DNA of 64,000 nt from Zelonia costaricensis. Its lineage: Eukaryota > Euglenozoa > Kinetoplastea > Trypanosomatida > Trypanosomatidae. The position numbers were made by a program, and so were the translations under genes. Positions 52,676 to 63,500 of the stretch are shown here, piece by piece (the first letter of the stretch is position 1; each line of letters begins with the position of its first letter). The stretch spans positions 1-64,000 of the forward strand of contig JASAOO010003555.1 in the NCBI GenBank assembly GCA_030849075.1, in the 5' to 3' direction. Below the pieces are notes generated by a model. It was not told the DNA's origin. It did not search any database and saw only the letters and a list, made by a program, of their open reading frames with translations.

Positions 52676-55126
52676 ATGTCCGATGTCCTGGCCTACCTGA
52701 GCGCTGTGCTGCACCGCGTGTCCGCCACCTTCATGCCTACCGAGATGGACGACGTCGTGTCCTTCCTGCGCGGCGAGGCCTGGGTGGCGGTGACCTCGAC
52801 CTCCCACCCACCGTCGTCGCTGCGCTACCCGCTCGGGGCCACGCGTTGGGGACCGTACATCCCACTCGGGATCGCCGGCAGCGCCCTCGTCTCGGCCGCG
52901 ACGTCGGGCAGCCGCGCGGTGCTGATGGACTTCTTCCAGGGCTACGGTTTTACACCGGTGCTGACGGTGAGCCTCGTGCCTACGGAGCAGCAACAGCAAC
53001 GCGTCGGGGACGAGGAACTGCCGGGGTCGTCCACGCCAGCGCAGACGACCTCCGCGGACGCTCTCAGCGCGGCCTCCCGCAAGCGCCACCGCGCGAGCGA
53101 GGCGCCCCTCGGCTCGGCCGGCGTCGTTGACGCGGCGATCAGCGGGCGCTTCAGCAGCCCAGCCGAGGCCGCCCGGCACGCCTGCATGGCCGCCGCACGT
53201 CGGTGGTATGCAGCGGTGGAGGAGGAGGCGGCGGCGAGCCCCGCGGCGGCCGCTGCGGCGGGGGCGGCGTGCGGCGGGACGGGCGGTGGCGTGGCGTCGC
53301 TGAGCGGTGCGGTCCCTCGCAAGACGCGGCTGCGGCGACTGCTAATTCTGGTGCGCTGCTGCGCCGACAACCGCCCGGCCGTGTCCACCCGCCACGCCGG
53401 CGCCATGCACGGCACCGCGTCTTCCGGCGCCTCGTCCGCCGCGACCGCGGGCCGACGCCACCGCCGCGGCGACGACCCGCTGCACCTCCTTCTGCACGAG
53501 CTCGCGGCCCTCACAGCGCTGTACGAAGTGCGGCTCGCCGCGACGGACTGCGTGGCGCGGCCGGCGGTGCTGCTGCTCCCCGAAGATGACAGCTACGGCG
53601 GCGCGCTGCTCAAGCAGCAGCTGCGGGAAGCGGTGGGCTACCGCTACTGGGTCGAGCTGTTCGTGCAGTCCGAGGGCGGTGGTGGCGGCGGGCCCGCGGG
53701 GCCGTCGGATGCGCCGCGTGTCCTCCGGCACGGGGACGAGTGGCAGTCAGCGCTGAGGAGCGGCGCGGCTCAGCGCGGGCGGCACGAGCGGGACGAAGCG
53801 CCGCTTGCGCGGGGCTGCAGGCTGGCCGCGCAGTGGGGCGTGCTGGAGCTGCCAGTCTCCGCCTCCGCTGCGGATGTCGACGCCGCGACGGCACTGCAGC
53901 GTGCGTCGGTGCAGGCGCAGGAGGAGGCACTGCGGCGACACCCCGCATGCTTCTTCCTGCGCCCGTCGAACGCGCCGCTCTGCGTCTTTCTCGTGGAGGC
54001 GCTGCGTCGCTGCCCGGTGCTGGTGCGGCCCGCGGTGCTGGCGCATTGGCAGTCGACGTGGACGGCCCGCCACTCCCTCACCGACGCGCTGCTCGCCTTC
54101 CACACAGCGCTGTGCCCCTTCACCGCCAGCGCCACCGCAAGTGCCGCGCCGGAGCAGGCAGTAAACTTGGCCAGCAACGCCGACGACAGCGGGCCGGGCT
54201 CGGCTCGGGACACCGATCGACCGCACGCCGCCACGGCTCGGCGCGGCACGTCCACGGCGGCGCTGCAGTGCACGGCGGACCTACTCGACGCAATGCTGGA
54301 TGCCGCCTACACGCTGGCCGAGGACCGGGACGCCGTCACACCACTTTCGCCCAGCGCCTTCGCCATTGAGCACGCGACGCTGTTTGTGCTCTGCTACGAG
54401 GCGCTCGTCCACCAGCAAGAGGGGCGGCTCCGCCGGCTGCCCGGCCTCGTCCGCGTGCTGGAGCGGCTGCACGACCGACACGTCAGTGAAGGTGGCCATG
54501 GCGCAGCGGCAGCAGCGGAGGAGGAGGGGGTGCGCTACGCGGTGCGCCACCTGCTGCCGTTCGCACCCTCGAACTTCTTCTACGAGCGCGTGCAGCAGCA
54601 TCAGGAGGGCTCTGCGTACCGCGACCGGCGTGGTGGTGTGCGAGAGGTTGTGGCGTATCCCATGAACGCGCTCACGCTTCCGCTGCGCCGCATGTCCGTC
54701 GCCCCACAGCTGCAGCACGCAACGCTGCTGTCGCTGCTGCCGCCAGCCGACTCGCTGCTGGAGCTGCACGGAGCCGCGGAGCGGCTGTGGAGTGTCGAGT
54801 TGCCGGCCTGCTGGCGGCGGGCGACGTCCGCCGTGTGCGGGGACGTCGAGGGAGGCAAGGACAGCGCCGCACCGCCGCGGCTCAGCGCGCAGAACTTCTT
54901 CCACCCACTGGTGCCGCACGCGGTGCGAGTCTTGTACCTCCTCACCGCCCACGCCCTGCACGCCGCGACGGAGGCGGCGAAGCAGGTGCCGGTGGTGCAG
55001 CTCCAACTCGTCTGCCAGCTCTCGGACGCGCAGCTGCTGCTGGTGCTGAAGGAGTTGCAGGTGGCGGGCCTGGCGAGCACCAACCTGCGCACGCAGACGG
55101 CCCGCACACTGCTCGACGTCATGTAG
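52676..55126 (+). CDS. Hypothetical protein, 816 aa, with possible C-terminal winged helix
   Basis: I do not recognise the protein with confidence. Helical and strand-forming blocks occur at about 1-105, 220-320, 365-480 and 540-816, separated by Ala/Gly/Ser-rich linkers. No Walker motif, signal peptide or membrane segment is visible. The last 60 residues form a helix-turn-helix-like unit (VVQLQLVCQLSDAQLLLVLK followed by ELQVAGLAST). Its pattern resembles the terminal winged helix of origin recognition complex subunit 3 (FIRAVSELELLGFIK-type). The protein size and the absence of nucleotide-binding motifs would also fit Orc3, but this is a weak, by-eye match. The main start is the ATG at 52676, after the acceptor at 52590-52591. 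An overlapping upstream ATG at 52668 opens a 10-codon frame. Confidence 0.8.
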   Translation: MSDVLAYLSAVLHRVSATFMPTEMDDVVSFLRGEAWVAVTSTSHPPSSLRYPLGATRWGPYIPLGIAGSALVSAATSGSRAVLMDFFQGYGFTPVLTVSLVPTEQQQQRVGDEELPGSSTPAQTTSADALSAASRKRHRASEAPLGSAGVVDAAISGRFSSPAEAARHACMAAARRWYAAVEEEAAASPAAAAAAGAACGGTGGGVASLSGAVPRKTRLRRLLILVRCCADNRPAVSTRHAGAMHGTASSGASSAATAGRRHRRGDDPLHLLLHELAALTALYEVRLAATDCVARPAVLLLPEDDSYGGALLKQQLREAVGYRYWVELFVQSEGGGGGGPAGPSDAPRVLRHGDEWQSALRSGAAQRGRHERDEAPLARGCRLAAQWGVLELPVSASAADVDAATALQRASVQAQEEALRRHPACFFLRPSNAPLCVFLVEALRRCPVLVRPAVLAHWQSTWTARHSLTDALLAFHTALCPFTASATASAAPEQAVNLASNADDSGPGSARDTDRPHAATARRGTSTAALQCTADLLDAMLDAAYTLAEDRDAVTPLSPSAFAIEHATLFVLCYEALVHQQEGRLRRLPGLVRVLERLHDRHVSEGGHGAAAAAEEEGVRYAVRHLLPFAPSNFFYERVQQHQEGSAYRDRRGGVREVVAYPMNALTLPLRRMSVAPQLQHATLLSLLPPADSLLELHGAAERLWSVELPACWRRATSAVCGDVEGGKDSAAPPRLSAQNFFHPLVPHAVRVLYLLTAHALHAATEAAKQVPVVQLQLVCQLSDAQLLLVLKELQVAGLASTNLRTQTARTLLDVM

Positions 55127-55994
55127 GAGAGAGAGAGACGAGAGCGCATTGGGTGCGGTTGGCGTGATAGGGGGGGGGGGAAGCGGGTGCCACGGCAAGT
55201 GAGTGCGTCGGTGTGGTTGCTGCTGCTCGAAGAGTGCGTCATCCCCTCCGCACTTGACAGCCCACTTGACGCTGCGGCTCCCACCACTGGACAGCCCCCC
55301 CCCCCCCACCCCCGGCGCTGCCAGAGCGAAATGTGAAGAAGCGACCCTTCGCGCTCCACGGTGGGCGCAGTCATCTCGTGAACACGTGCCAAAGGAGCCG
55401 GAAAGCGATGCAGTCACACACACACACGCACGTACGCACTTACGCCTTTGTGGCGCTAGTGTCGGGAACCTCCCGCCCCTGGTCTACGAGCACCCCATCG
55501 CTTCCTTCCGTCGCCTTCTCCTCCCACCCTCCTCTCCTCCGATCTCGGCGAGTCACACGCCGCTGCGCCGCGCCGGTCTCACAAACGCAGAGTACGTCGG
55601 CACGGCTGCACTCCGTTCGTTTCCTCGCGCTCCGTTTGGGCCCCACCCCGGGTCACACATACACACGGCTCGCTTTCCTCTCCCCATCCTGCCCCTCCTC
55701 CTCAACGGGGCTGGTGCTTCTCCATCGTCTTCCCGCCGCTTCTCCTCCGCCCCCCCCCCCCTCCCCTGCATCGCTGCGTCAGCGGGGTGATCCGGCAGGT
55801 GCCACAAGCGCGAGTCTGCACCCGCACCTCTGCACTCCGCGCATCCTCACACATACGCTTATCGGTAGCCGCAGACCCCCGCCGCACTTCTTACTCAGTG
55901 CTTGTCTTATTCTCTCTATTCTCGTGAAGGAGCGCACGCGCTCTCTGTCTCTGTGCGTCCCCCCTCCCCCCACGTGTCACGCCGATCTCTGCGC
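55127..55994 (+). other. Intergenic region with acceptor candidates
   Basis: A G-run (55170-55179), a C-run (55295-55308), a short CA repeat (55420-55434) and several CT tracts (55670-55760, 55885-55925) are present. AG at 55930-55931 after a T/C stretch is the probable acceptor for the USP gene. Confidence 0.55.
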
Positions 55995-58900
55995 ATGACG
56001 AAGCCCACCGACCAGCACCCCCGCCACGGCGCGACGGCGCTGGAGGAGGGCGACGGGGTGTCGCCACCGCAGCCGCCACCGGAGGCGGCGCAGGCCCCGG
56101 GCAGCGAGTCGCAGAAGGCGGAGCCGGAGCCGCAGGACGCTGTGGAGTTCATGCTCGAGCGCATCGACTCCATCGAGCTCTGGCGCGCGACCACCGCGCG
56201 GCTCAACCTCGTCCAGATCGGGGCGTCCCTCGTCCGCGGTGTCGTGCGCCGCGGCCGACTCTCCGCGCCCCCGATGCGCGTGTTCGACACACATCACCAC
56301 CATCGCCTCCACGGCGCTGCAGGTGGCACGGTGGAGCCGGCAGCATCCGCTTCAGCCGCCCCCGGTGCGCCACCGCACGTGACGCAGCCGCTGCAGCTCC
56401 CGCCACCGCACGCGCACACACCCGCGGACGCACAGGAGGCGGCCGCGCGCGCTGCCCAGCACGCCGTCAAGCCTGCGCCCTCACTCTCCTCCGACCCGGC
56501 CAGTGCGGACCGCACCGCAGCGGACCACCACGGGCACCACCACGCTCACGGCGGCCACCCCGCGGCGGAGTCGCACCCCAGTGTCGCGCGGCGGGCCCTC
56601 GTGCACACCGTCAGCCGCGCGTCCGTGCCGCTGTACATGGGCATGCTCTCGGCGTTCATCGCCTACGGCGTGCCTCACGTGTTCGCGAGTGACGCCGCAG
56701 GAGCGGCTGAGGCAACGACGGCGGGGGCGGCGGGGCACGCAGCGGACGCGAAGAAGGCGGTCGAGTCGACGCACACCACCGGGAAGCACCTCCGCCTCAC
56801 ACCGGACATGCACCACGCGCTGCACGAGCTGCACCGCGCCGCGGCCGAGGTGTCGGCGTTGATTGCCAGCGAGGCGTCCGACATGCACGCACTGGCCACC
56901 ACCGCGATGGAGGCCGCGAGCAAGGCGGGGACGTACCTCACCGACGAGGAGGAGCGGGCGCGCGAGGTGCGGCAGGCGCAGCTGAGCCGCTCGTGCCGCC
57001 GCCTCAGCCGCGTCGTGGCGAACCTGTACTCGGTGCTGGCCCTCCTTGACTTCTTCGCCGTGGAAGGGGAGCCGATCCCCACCGCCGCGGCCACGACACC
57101 GTCTCCCTCATCGTCTGGCGGCGGCGGCGGCGGCGGCTTCATGGCGGGCCTCTCCTCCACCGTGGCGGCAATCGCCAGCGTTGTGGCCGAGCACGGCGCC
57201 ATGTCGACCTCCGTCCACGCCCAGCCCGCACCCCGCAGCGCCGCCCCGCACGGCGCCGCCGTGGCGACCCCGTCCCCGCCTGCGTACACGGTAGCCCGCT
57301 TCAACGCGCTCTTCGAGGTGGCCGGGCATCTGCCGCAGAGCGTGTGGAAGGCCTTCTCCGTCGTGGCCACGACGCTGTCGCACTTCGGCGTGCCGTGGTC
57401 GCTGACCATCAACGACATGAGCGGGCAAGCCTTCAACGGGGCGGCGGCCGCGGTGCTGGGCGAGGACCAGCGGTGCCTGCTGCTGCAGCTGCACCGGCTC
57501 TGCACCCGCTTCGCCGTGCTGCGCCAGCGTGTCTTCGCGCTGCACCCCATGAGCCCCCTCTACTACAAGGTGAAGCAGATGCTCGAGTGGGGCGGTCTCT
57601 TCAACGCGGACGCGCCAGACGCGTGGTCGTCCGGCAACGGCGACATCGACCGCTGCGACCTGCACCAGGACCCGCACCACAACACGTACGCGCGCGGCCG
57701 CGCCTGGGCCGTCAGCGCGGCCAACCGAAAGGCCCTGGAGATCGTCGCGTCGTCGCCCTACACGGAAGCGGCGCGCAGCTCGGCGCTGCGACGGTTGAGG
57801 GAGTCCAGCGCCTTCACTCGCGCCACCGGCGACGCACCCGACGACGCCTCGGCGTCGCTTTCCCTCCTCGCCTCCCTCGCATCCGCCGGGACGCGTGGGG
57901 CGCCAAACGCCGCCATCGCCGGGCTGCCGACGGCGCCGCCGTCCTCGTCGGGTGCCGCCGCATCACCGTCGGGCACGCACCTCTCCACCGTGCCCGGCTA
58001 CGTGGGGCTCCGGAACACGGGGAACACGTGCTTCCTGAACAGCGTCGTGCAGCTGCTCAGCAGCGCGACGTGCTTCCGCGACGACCTCCTCGCGCGGGTG
58101 CAGGCGGCTGTCTTCGGCGCCGCCCGGCAGGCGTGCGGCTCTGCGGCTGACTCGCCCGACAGCGGTCGCGCGCCGGACGGGAAGGCGCTCGAGGCGCTCT
58201 TTGCCCAGTACGGCTGCCGGCTCGCGATGGTGCTGCTGCTTGGGGAGCTGCAGTGGCGCGGGGCGCAGCACCAGGAGGGGCACCCGGTGCTGCCCGACTA
58301 CTTCTCCCCGCACCTGCCCGCCCCCTTCGATGACCACCGTCAGCACGACGCGTCGGAGTTCTGGCACGCCCTGATGGACCAGCTGGACGTGCCCAACCAA
58401 CCCGGCGGGGCGGTGGTGACGCACTGGTTCCGCGGTCGCACCACAACCGCCATGACGTGCGTCGCGTGCCGCCGCGTGCGCCGGCACACCGACACGTTCT
58501 GGGACATCTCCACGCCGCTGTCGCAGCACTCTGCCCCGGCGTTGAGTGCTCCCACGGTGGTGGCGGGCGGCGCAGCGGCGGCGGCGAAAAGCCGCTTTGT
58601 GAGCGTCGTCGAAGTGGATCACTTCGACGGCGCGACGGCCGTAACGACGACGTACGCCTGCGCGCCGAGCTCGCCACCAGGGGCACCGGAGCAGACGAGC
58701 GACTCTACCGCACCGGAGGCACGCGCAGAGAGGTCCGCGGAGGACGGGGCGGCAGAAGGGTTGGGGGACAGCAACAAGGTCCCTGCATCCCTTCCCCCGA
58801 TCCTGATGCCCGACGCACCGCAGCTCCAACTCGCGTCGGCCCCAGCAGCAGCCACCTCGTCCGCGGCCGAGCGCAGCGGCGCAGACGCAGAGCCGCGCAC

Positions 58901-60590
58901 GACCCTGCAGCACCTGCTTCTGCGCGTGCTGCACCCGACACTGAACAAGGAGCTCCTGCACGGCAGCAACGCCCTCGACTGCGAGCACTGCCGCCGCCGC
59001 ACAGACACGGAGGTCACCACGCGGCTCGTCGCAGACGTCAGCACGCCGGCGGCGGTGGCCGACGAGGAGGGAGGCGCTGACAGCGCGTCGCTGCCAGCCT
59101 CCGCCGCGACTGCAGCGGGAGGGGGCCTGCCCTTCTACCTTACTGTCCAGCTTAACCGCTTTGCCTACCGCCGCGACACGCAGTCGTACGCGAAGATCAC
59201 CGACGGCGTCCCGCTGAATGAAGTCGTGCTTCTGCCGGTCTTCGCGGATGCGCCGCCGGCCCCGGTGGACGGCACGGTCGCGGCCGCCGCGGGCGACGCG
59301 GAGGAGGAGGAGGGGCCCACCACTGCGGCCGCGCCGGCGGCGGGTAACGAGGAGGCGAGCGCGACGCAATCCAGCACCGCCTCCCTCGACGCCAGGCTGC
59401 CGGCAGCGCCGCCGGTGTGGGTGGCGTACCGGCTGCGTTCCATCATCATCCACAGCGGCCCCACTCCGAGCAGCGGGCACTACTTCACCCTCACCAAGGC
59501 GCGCGCATCCCACGCAACTCCCTCAGCGCAAGCGGACGAGGAGGCGTCGGCGGCGGCAGCGGCGCACGCGGCTGACGGCTCCGCCCTTCCCGCCACTCGG
59601 GCCTACATAGACGAGCTCGGCGCAGCGCTGGCGCGATGCCTGCGTGCGGAGCGGCACTTCTCCTTCGCCGACAGCGACCCGCCAGCCACGCTCGAGACGG
59701 AGGAGGGAGTCGCCGCCGCCCCAGGCAGCACCGCCGCGTACGCTGCGGAGACGCCAAACGCGCCCAATCCTGCCGTGCAGTCCCCGGCGCTGTCTCCAGC
59801 CCCGCCGCTGCCCGCCGCGGCCACGTCCGTGTCCGGTGACCGCCTCTACGATGACTGGGTGATGCTGAACGACTCGAATGTGCAGGCGGTCGAGGCGGCG
59901 ACGATGCGGCGCATGCTGCAGGGCGAGGGCGGCGGCGGCGTGTACTCGGCCATGGAGACGCCGTACATCATTCTTTACGAGAAGCTGCCATTCGCCTACA
60001 CCGAGCCCGCACACCACACCGCAACACCCGCCGGCCGCGAGACAGACGACGAGACGGTGGTGTGCGCCAGGACGGGGGCGGCGTCCGCAGCGGCGCTGCT
60101 GCACCGCGCGTGGGAGGGCTCGATGCCAGCGAGCGCAGGCGTCGCCACACCCGCCCACGCCGACACGCCGCCCGCCTCGTACGCAGCGGAGGTGCTACAC
60201 ATTTTTGCCTCCCGCCTGAAGGACGAGGCGGCGCGCAGCCCCGCTGGCAAGTCGTCTTCCGTACCGCCGCGGCCCACCCCGGTGGGCACGGTCGTGCTCG
60301 ACGGCGCGGTGTCGTCGCCGACACCCGCCAAAGCCACGGTAGCGGCCACCACCACCACCGGCAGCGGCGCCGGCGCTGTGGGACGCGTGCCGTGGTCGCC
60401 ACTACCGCGCCGTCTCACGGCGAGTGGTAAGCTCTCACGGCCGTCGCGGACGAAGCGGTTCAGCCGACCAGCAGCGGAGCGGGAGCACCGGCGCGGTGCC
60501 GCGGCACGCGCGAGCGCGGAGGCGGGCCTCAGCCGCAGCGGCAGCGAGGCGGACTCGGAGGCCGAGGAGGACGCCGGAGCGCACCCCTAG
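55995..60590 (+). CDS. Ubiquitin-specific protease (peptidase C19), 1531 aa
   Basis: A deubiquitinating enzyme. The catalytic domain spans about 665-1330. Its Cys box GLRNTGNTCFLNS has nucleophile Cys679, the QHDASEF box follows at 783-789, and the His box has His1162 in SGHYF. The third catalytic position is Asn1292/Asp1293 in WVMLNDSN. Two CxxC pairs (822/825 and 996/999) form the structural zinc site of the fingers region. Low-complexity Ala/Glu/Ser inserts break the domain in several places. The N-terminal 660 residues are unusual: a His-rich patch near 97-101, another near 176-186, a short hydrophobic segment (about 208-232) that could be a membrane helix, and helices to 660. The Arg/Ser-rich C-terminus (1420-1531) is disordered. 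The first ATG is 55995; the open frame begins at a TTG further upstream. Confidence 0.9.
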   Translation: MTKPTDQHPRHGATALEEGDGVSPPQPPPEAAQAPGSESQKAEPEPQDAVEFMLERIDSIELWRATTARLNLVQIGASLVRGVVRRGRLSAPPMRVFDTHHHHRLHGAAGGTVEPAASASAAPGAPPHVTQPLQLPPPHAHTPADAQEAAARAAQHAVKPAPSLSSDPASADRTAADHHGHHHAHGGHPAAESHPSVARRALVHTVSRASVPLYMGMLSAFIAYGVPHVFASDAAGAAEATTAGAAGHAADAKKAVESTHTTGKHLRLTPDMHHALHELHRAAAEVSALIASEASDMHALATTAMEAASKAGTYLTDEEERAREVRQAQLSRSCRRLSRVVANLYSVLALLDFFAVEGEPIPTAAATTPSPSSSGGGGGGGFMAGLSSTVAAIASVVAEHGAMSTSVHAQPAPRSAAPHGAAVATPSPPAYTVARFNALFEVAGHLPQSVWKAFSVVATTLSHFGVPWSLTINDMSGQAFNGAAAAVLGEDQRCLLLQLHRLCTRFAVLRQRVFALHPMSPLYYKVKQMLEWGGLFNADAPDAWSSGNGDIDRCDLHQDPHHNTYARGRAWAVSAANRKALEIVASSPYTEAARSSALRRLRESSAFTRATGDAPDDASASLSLLASLASAGTRGAPNAAIAGLPTAPPSSSGAAASPSGTHLSTVPGYVGLRNTGNTCFLNSVVQLLSSATCFRDDLLARVQAAVFGAARQACGSAADSPDSGRAPDGKALEALFAQYGCRLAMVLLLGELQWRGAQHQEGHPVLPDYFSPHLPAPFDDHRQHDASEFWHALMDQLDVPNQPGGAVVTHWFRGRTTTAMTCVACRRVRRHTDTFWDISTPLSQHSAPALSAPTVVAGGAAAAAKSRFVSVVEVDHFDGATAVTTTYACAPSSPPGAPEQTSDSTAPEARAERSAEDGAAEGLGDSNKVPASLPPILMPDAPQLQLASAPAAATSSAAERSGADAEPRTTLQHLLLRVLHPTLNKELLHGSNALDCEHCRRRTDTEVTTRLVADVSTPAAVADEEGGADSASLPASAATAAGGGLPFYLTVQLNRFAYRRDTQSYAKITDGVPLNEVVLLPVFADAPPAPVDGTVAAAAGDAEEEEGPTTAAAPAAGNEEASATQSSTASLDARLPAAPPVWVAYRLRSIIIHSGPTPSSGHYFTLTKARASHATPSAQADEEASAAAAAHAADGSALPATRAYIDELGAALARCLRAERHFSFADSDPPATLETEEGVAAAPGSTAAYAAETPNAPNPAVQSPALSPAPPLPAAATSVSGDRLYDDWVMLNDSNVQAVEAATMRRMLQGEGGGGVYSAMETPYIILYEKLPFAYTEPAHHTATPAGRETDDETVVCARTGAASAAALLHRAWEGSMPASAGVATPAHADTPPASYAAEVLHIFASRLKDEAARSPAGKSSSVPPRPTPVGTVVLDGAVSSPTPAKATVAATTTTGSGAGAVGRVPWSPLPRRLTASGKLSRPSRTKRFSRPAAEREHRRGAAARASAEAGLSRSGSEADSEAEEDAGAHP

Positions 60591-63500
60591 CAACTGACGC
60601 ATGACGGCGGCGGGTGCGCCTCTGTGTGGCGTCGGGCCCACTGCAGCGGTGGGCGCTGCCGATGTCTTTCTTGTGCGATGGTACTTTGCGCCACTGCGGT
60701 GCGGCACACTGAGTCCGAGAGAGGAGGGGAGGGGAAGAGCGAGAGACTTCTGCGGCAAACGGCGCACAGACCCGTCTCACGTGCGTGGGCACTCCATCGT
60801 GCGCCCCCTCCCCACCCCCTCCGTGTCCACCGCACCCTGTGCCGCTGCGGTGCACACAGAGATGGGGAGAAGTTCAACCGCGGCATCGCATCGGCACCTC
60901 CACGCCGCCTTGTCGTGCTGTGCTCCGTCGTCCCGCTTCTTCTCTCTCGCTCCCCTCTTTATCTCCTGCAACCCGCTTCCGTCTTGAGTGCAGCAGCGCT
61001 GCTCCCGGCTCGCCTTGCCGCGACCACCGCCGAACTCCCGCGTGCGCAGGCACGCACAGCAGCGAGGTGCCAACGTCGTGGTGGAGAAGATCCGCGGTCT
61101 CGCCCACAGCCCGTGTGGGATGTCGTGCTGCGGTTCTCGCGGCCTCCATGAGCGCACCGCTTTGACTGCAGCGCAGTCTGCACGGCTCGAACGCAAACCT
61201 ACCGCACGCACGCGGCAACTCGCGAACGCACGACTCTCCGCAGCGCGCGTAAGCGGCTCCTTGTGCACGCGCCCTCCCTCCCCCTTCCTTTACTCCCCCG
61301 CTCCTCTCCTCTCTCGCTTCCCTCTCCTTCCCGAACCACCCACCTCCTTCGCCATGCGTGTGTCCGCTGCACAACGCTGCTGCACGTACCGTCGCTGCAC
61401 CTACGCTCACGCGCGCACCGACGCCACACTCCCCCCCCCACCCCACCCCACCTCACCTCTTCCCTTCTTACCCCCCCCTCCCCGCTGACGAGTTGAGAAG
61501 TCCAGAAGGTGCGCCAAGAAGCCGCATCACGAGCATCGTGACGGAGAAACCGCTCTTCGCTCACCTGCGTGGCTGCGCTGCACGTGCGCCTCCCCGCCGC
61601 TGCATTTTCGGGCCCCGGTGCGGCCTCTCGATACTGCGCCGCGTCCTGATTCTCTCCGTGCGTAGAAGCTTCATCGGCAGTCTAGACAGCGGCAGTGAAG
61701 GCCCCCTCCGCACACCCACCCACACACACACACACACACACTGAGTCGCACCGAATCGCTTGGCGATCTCACCGCGGGTCTGGAGCGCGGCGGAGTAGTG
61801 TTCTCAAACTACTCCTGTATAGCAGCGCTGCGGTCGCGTGGCGCGTGTATTGTCGTCTCTGTGTGGGCGTGCGTTTCTGCATGTGTGTGCGCGTGTGCAT
61901 TGCGCTCCTGCACGCCGCCTTCCATAGTGCTCACTCCTGTCGCTTCTTCCTGTCGCGGCGATCCCGTCCTCCTCCCCCTCCGCCCTCGTCTTGCTCCGCT
62001 GCGCCCTGGCTGCGCGTCACGTTCCTCAGCCGCGCCGTCGCCTTCTCTTCTGCCTCCCCTCCATTCGTTGCCACCACTGCACGTCGTTGTCTTCTCGGAC
62101 GCTCCAGCGTCCGCGCTGGTGTGCGCACAGCGGGCTTGCGCATCGCCGCCCTCACAAGCCGCTCTGCCGGTGTGCCCCCCCCTCCTTTCACCATCGCGCG
62201 CTCGCCTTGGCCGTCTCGTACGCCGGCCCCTTCGTTCCCTCCCCCCTCCCCCCCCTCAGCTCTCTCCCCGCGTCATTGCTCTTCCTTGTCCGCTGTGGGG
62301 TGTACCGGCCGCTGGTGCTGCCGCAGCTGCCCTTGTGTCTGACGGCGTGCTCGTGGGCGTGCGTCTGCGTGTGGGTCTCGCTTCTGGCTGGCACGTGTGT
62401 GTGCTCTGTCGCGTGCCATCTCGCTGCATCACCGCCCCCTCGCTTGCCTCTGTTGCAACCTCGCACGCGCGCCGAGACGGCGGCTTCCGCGCGGCGCAGC
62501 TCACCAGCCTTTTTGGCCTGCTCCGCTGCGTCACGTGAGGCGGCTCCCTCCGTACGTGTGGGCGTTGCTTGAGCTGCGCTGGAGTGGGTTCCGCGCCCCC
62601 CCCCTCCCCCCGCTGACCACCTCCGCGCCGCCTCTGTTCTGGTGTTTTGCTTTTCTCGGCTTAGCCGTTGCTGACCAGCGTGCGCGTGCTTTCAAGCGCT
62701 TCGGGGTGTGTGTGTCTGTGTGTGTCTGTCTGTGTGAGTGTCGTGGAGACACTGTCCCGTCTTGGACGTGGCCTCCGAGCGGTTCGCCAGCCCTTCCGCC
62801 CCGCCTCAGTTTCTTGCTTCTCTCCCTTCCTCCACCTTCTCCCTCCGTTCGTGTTCCCTTGTCCGTCTTTCCGCTCTGTGTTCTCCGTCACACGCTCCCC
62901 ACATCGTTGCCTTCCCTCTGTGTGTGTGTGTGTGTTGGCGTCGTGCCCTCATCTCGCATTGGCCGCCTTCCCCTCGTCCTCTCGCATCTTCACTGTCTTA
63001 GCCCGTCTTCTCCTTCTCCAGCGTGGTTTCCCGTTTGCCGCTACTTCGCCTTCTCCCCGTATCACGCGGGTGGCCTCATCCTCGCACACGGGAAGCTCCG
63101 CCTCTCCACCCTCCTCCCCCCTGACGGCTGTTGCCCGCCGGCTGGTGGTCATCACCGCGCACCACCAACCGACCTCCCCTGCGGCCGCCTCGCACCCGCC
63201 CCCGCTCCGTCGCCGTGCGTTGTCTCATCGCGTCCCTTCGCGTCCCCGGGTACGCGCCTCAAACCGCCTCCACTGATTAGCGGTTGTTGAGCTGCCTCAC
63301 CCTTGTCGCCGCCTCCCCCCTCCCTCCGTCCCGATACACGTGTGTGTGTGTGTGGTAACGCTGGCCTCTTCTCCTTTCCTTGTGCTTCTGCTTTCGCGTG
63401 TCCTGCGCGTTTCTCAGTGTCTTTCTATTGCTGCCGACGCCGGTCCAGCCTCCGTCGGGTCTGTGCGCCGGTGCATGCGTGCGTGTACCAACGTCGCACA

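Noticed and set aside
55902..55994. Longer start for the USP
   Set aside because: It begins at a TTG and covers the pyrimidine tract used for trans-splicing.
57963..59513. 516-codon open frame on the minus strand
   Set aside because: It lies wholly opposite the USP catalytic domain. Frames of this kind arise because GC-rich third positions on the plus strand remove stops from the opposite strand; the sequence has no family features.
62397..63290. 297-codon open frame on the plus strand in the gene-free region
   Set aside because: The protein is Ser/Pro/Leu/Cys low complexity produced by C/T tracts, and the codon bias differs from real genes.
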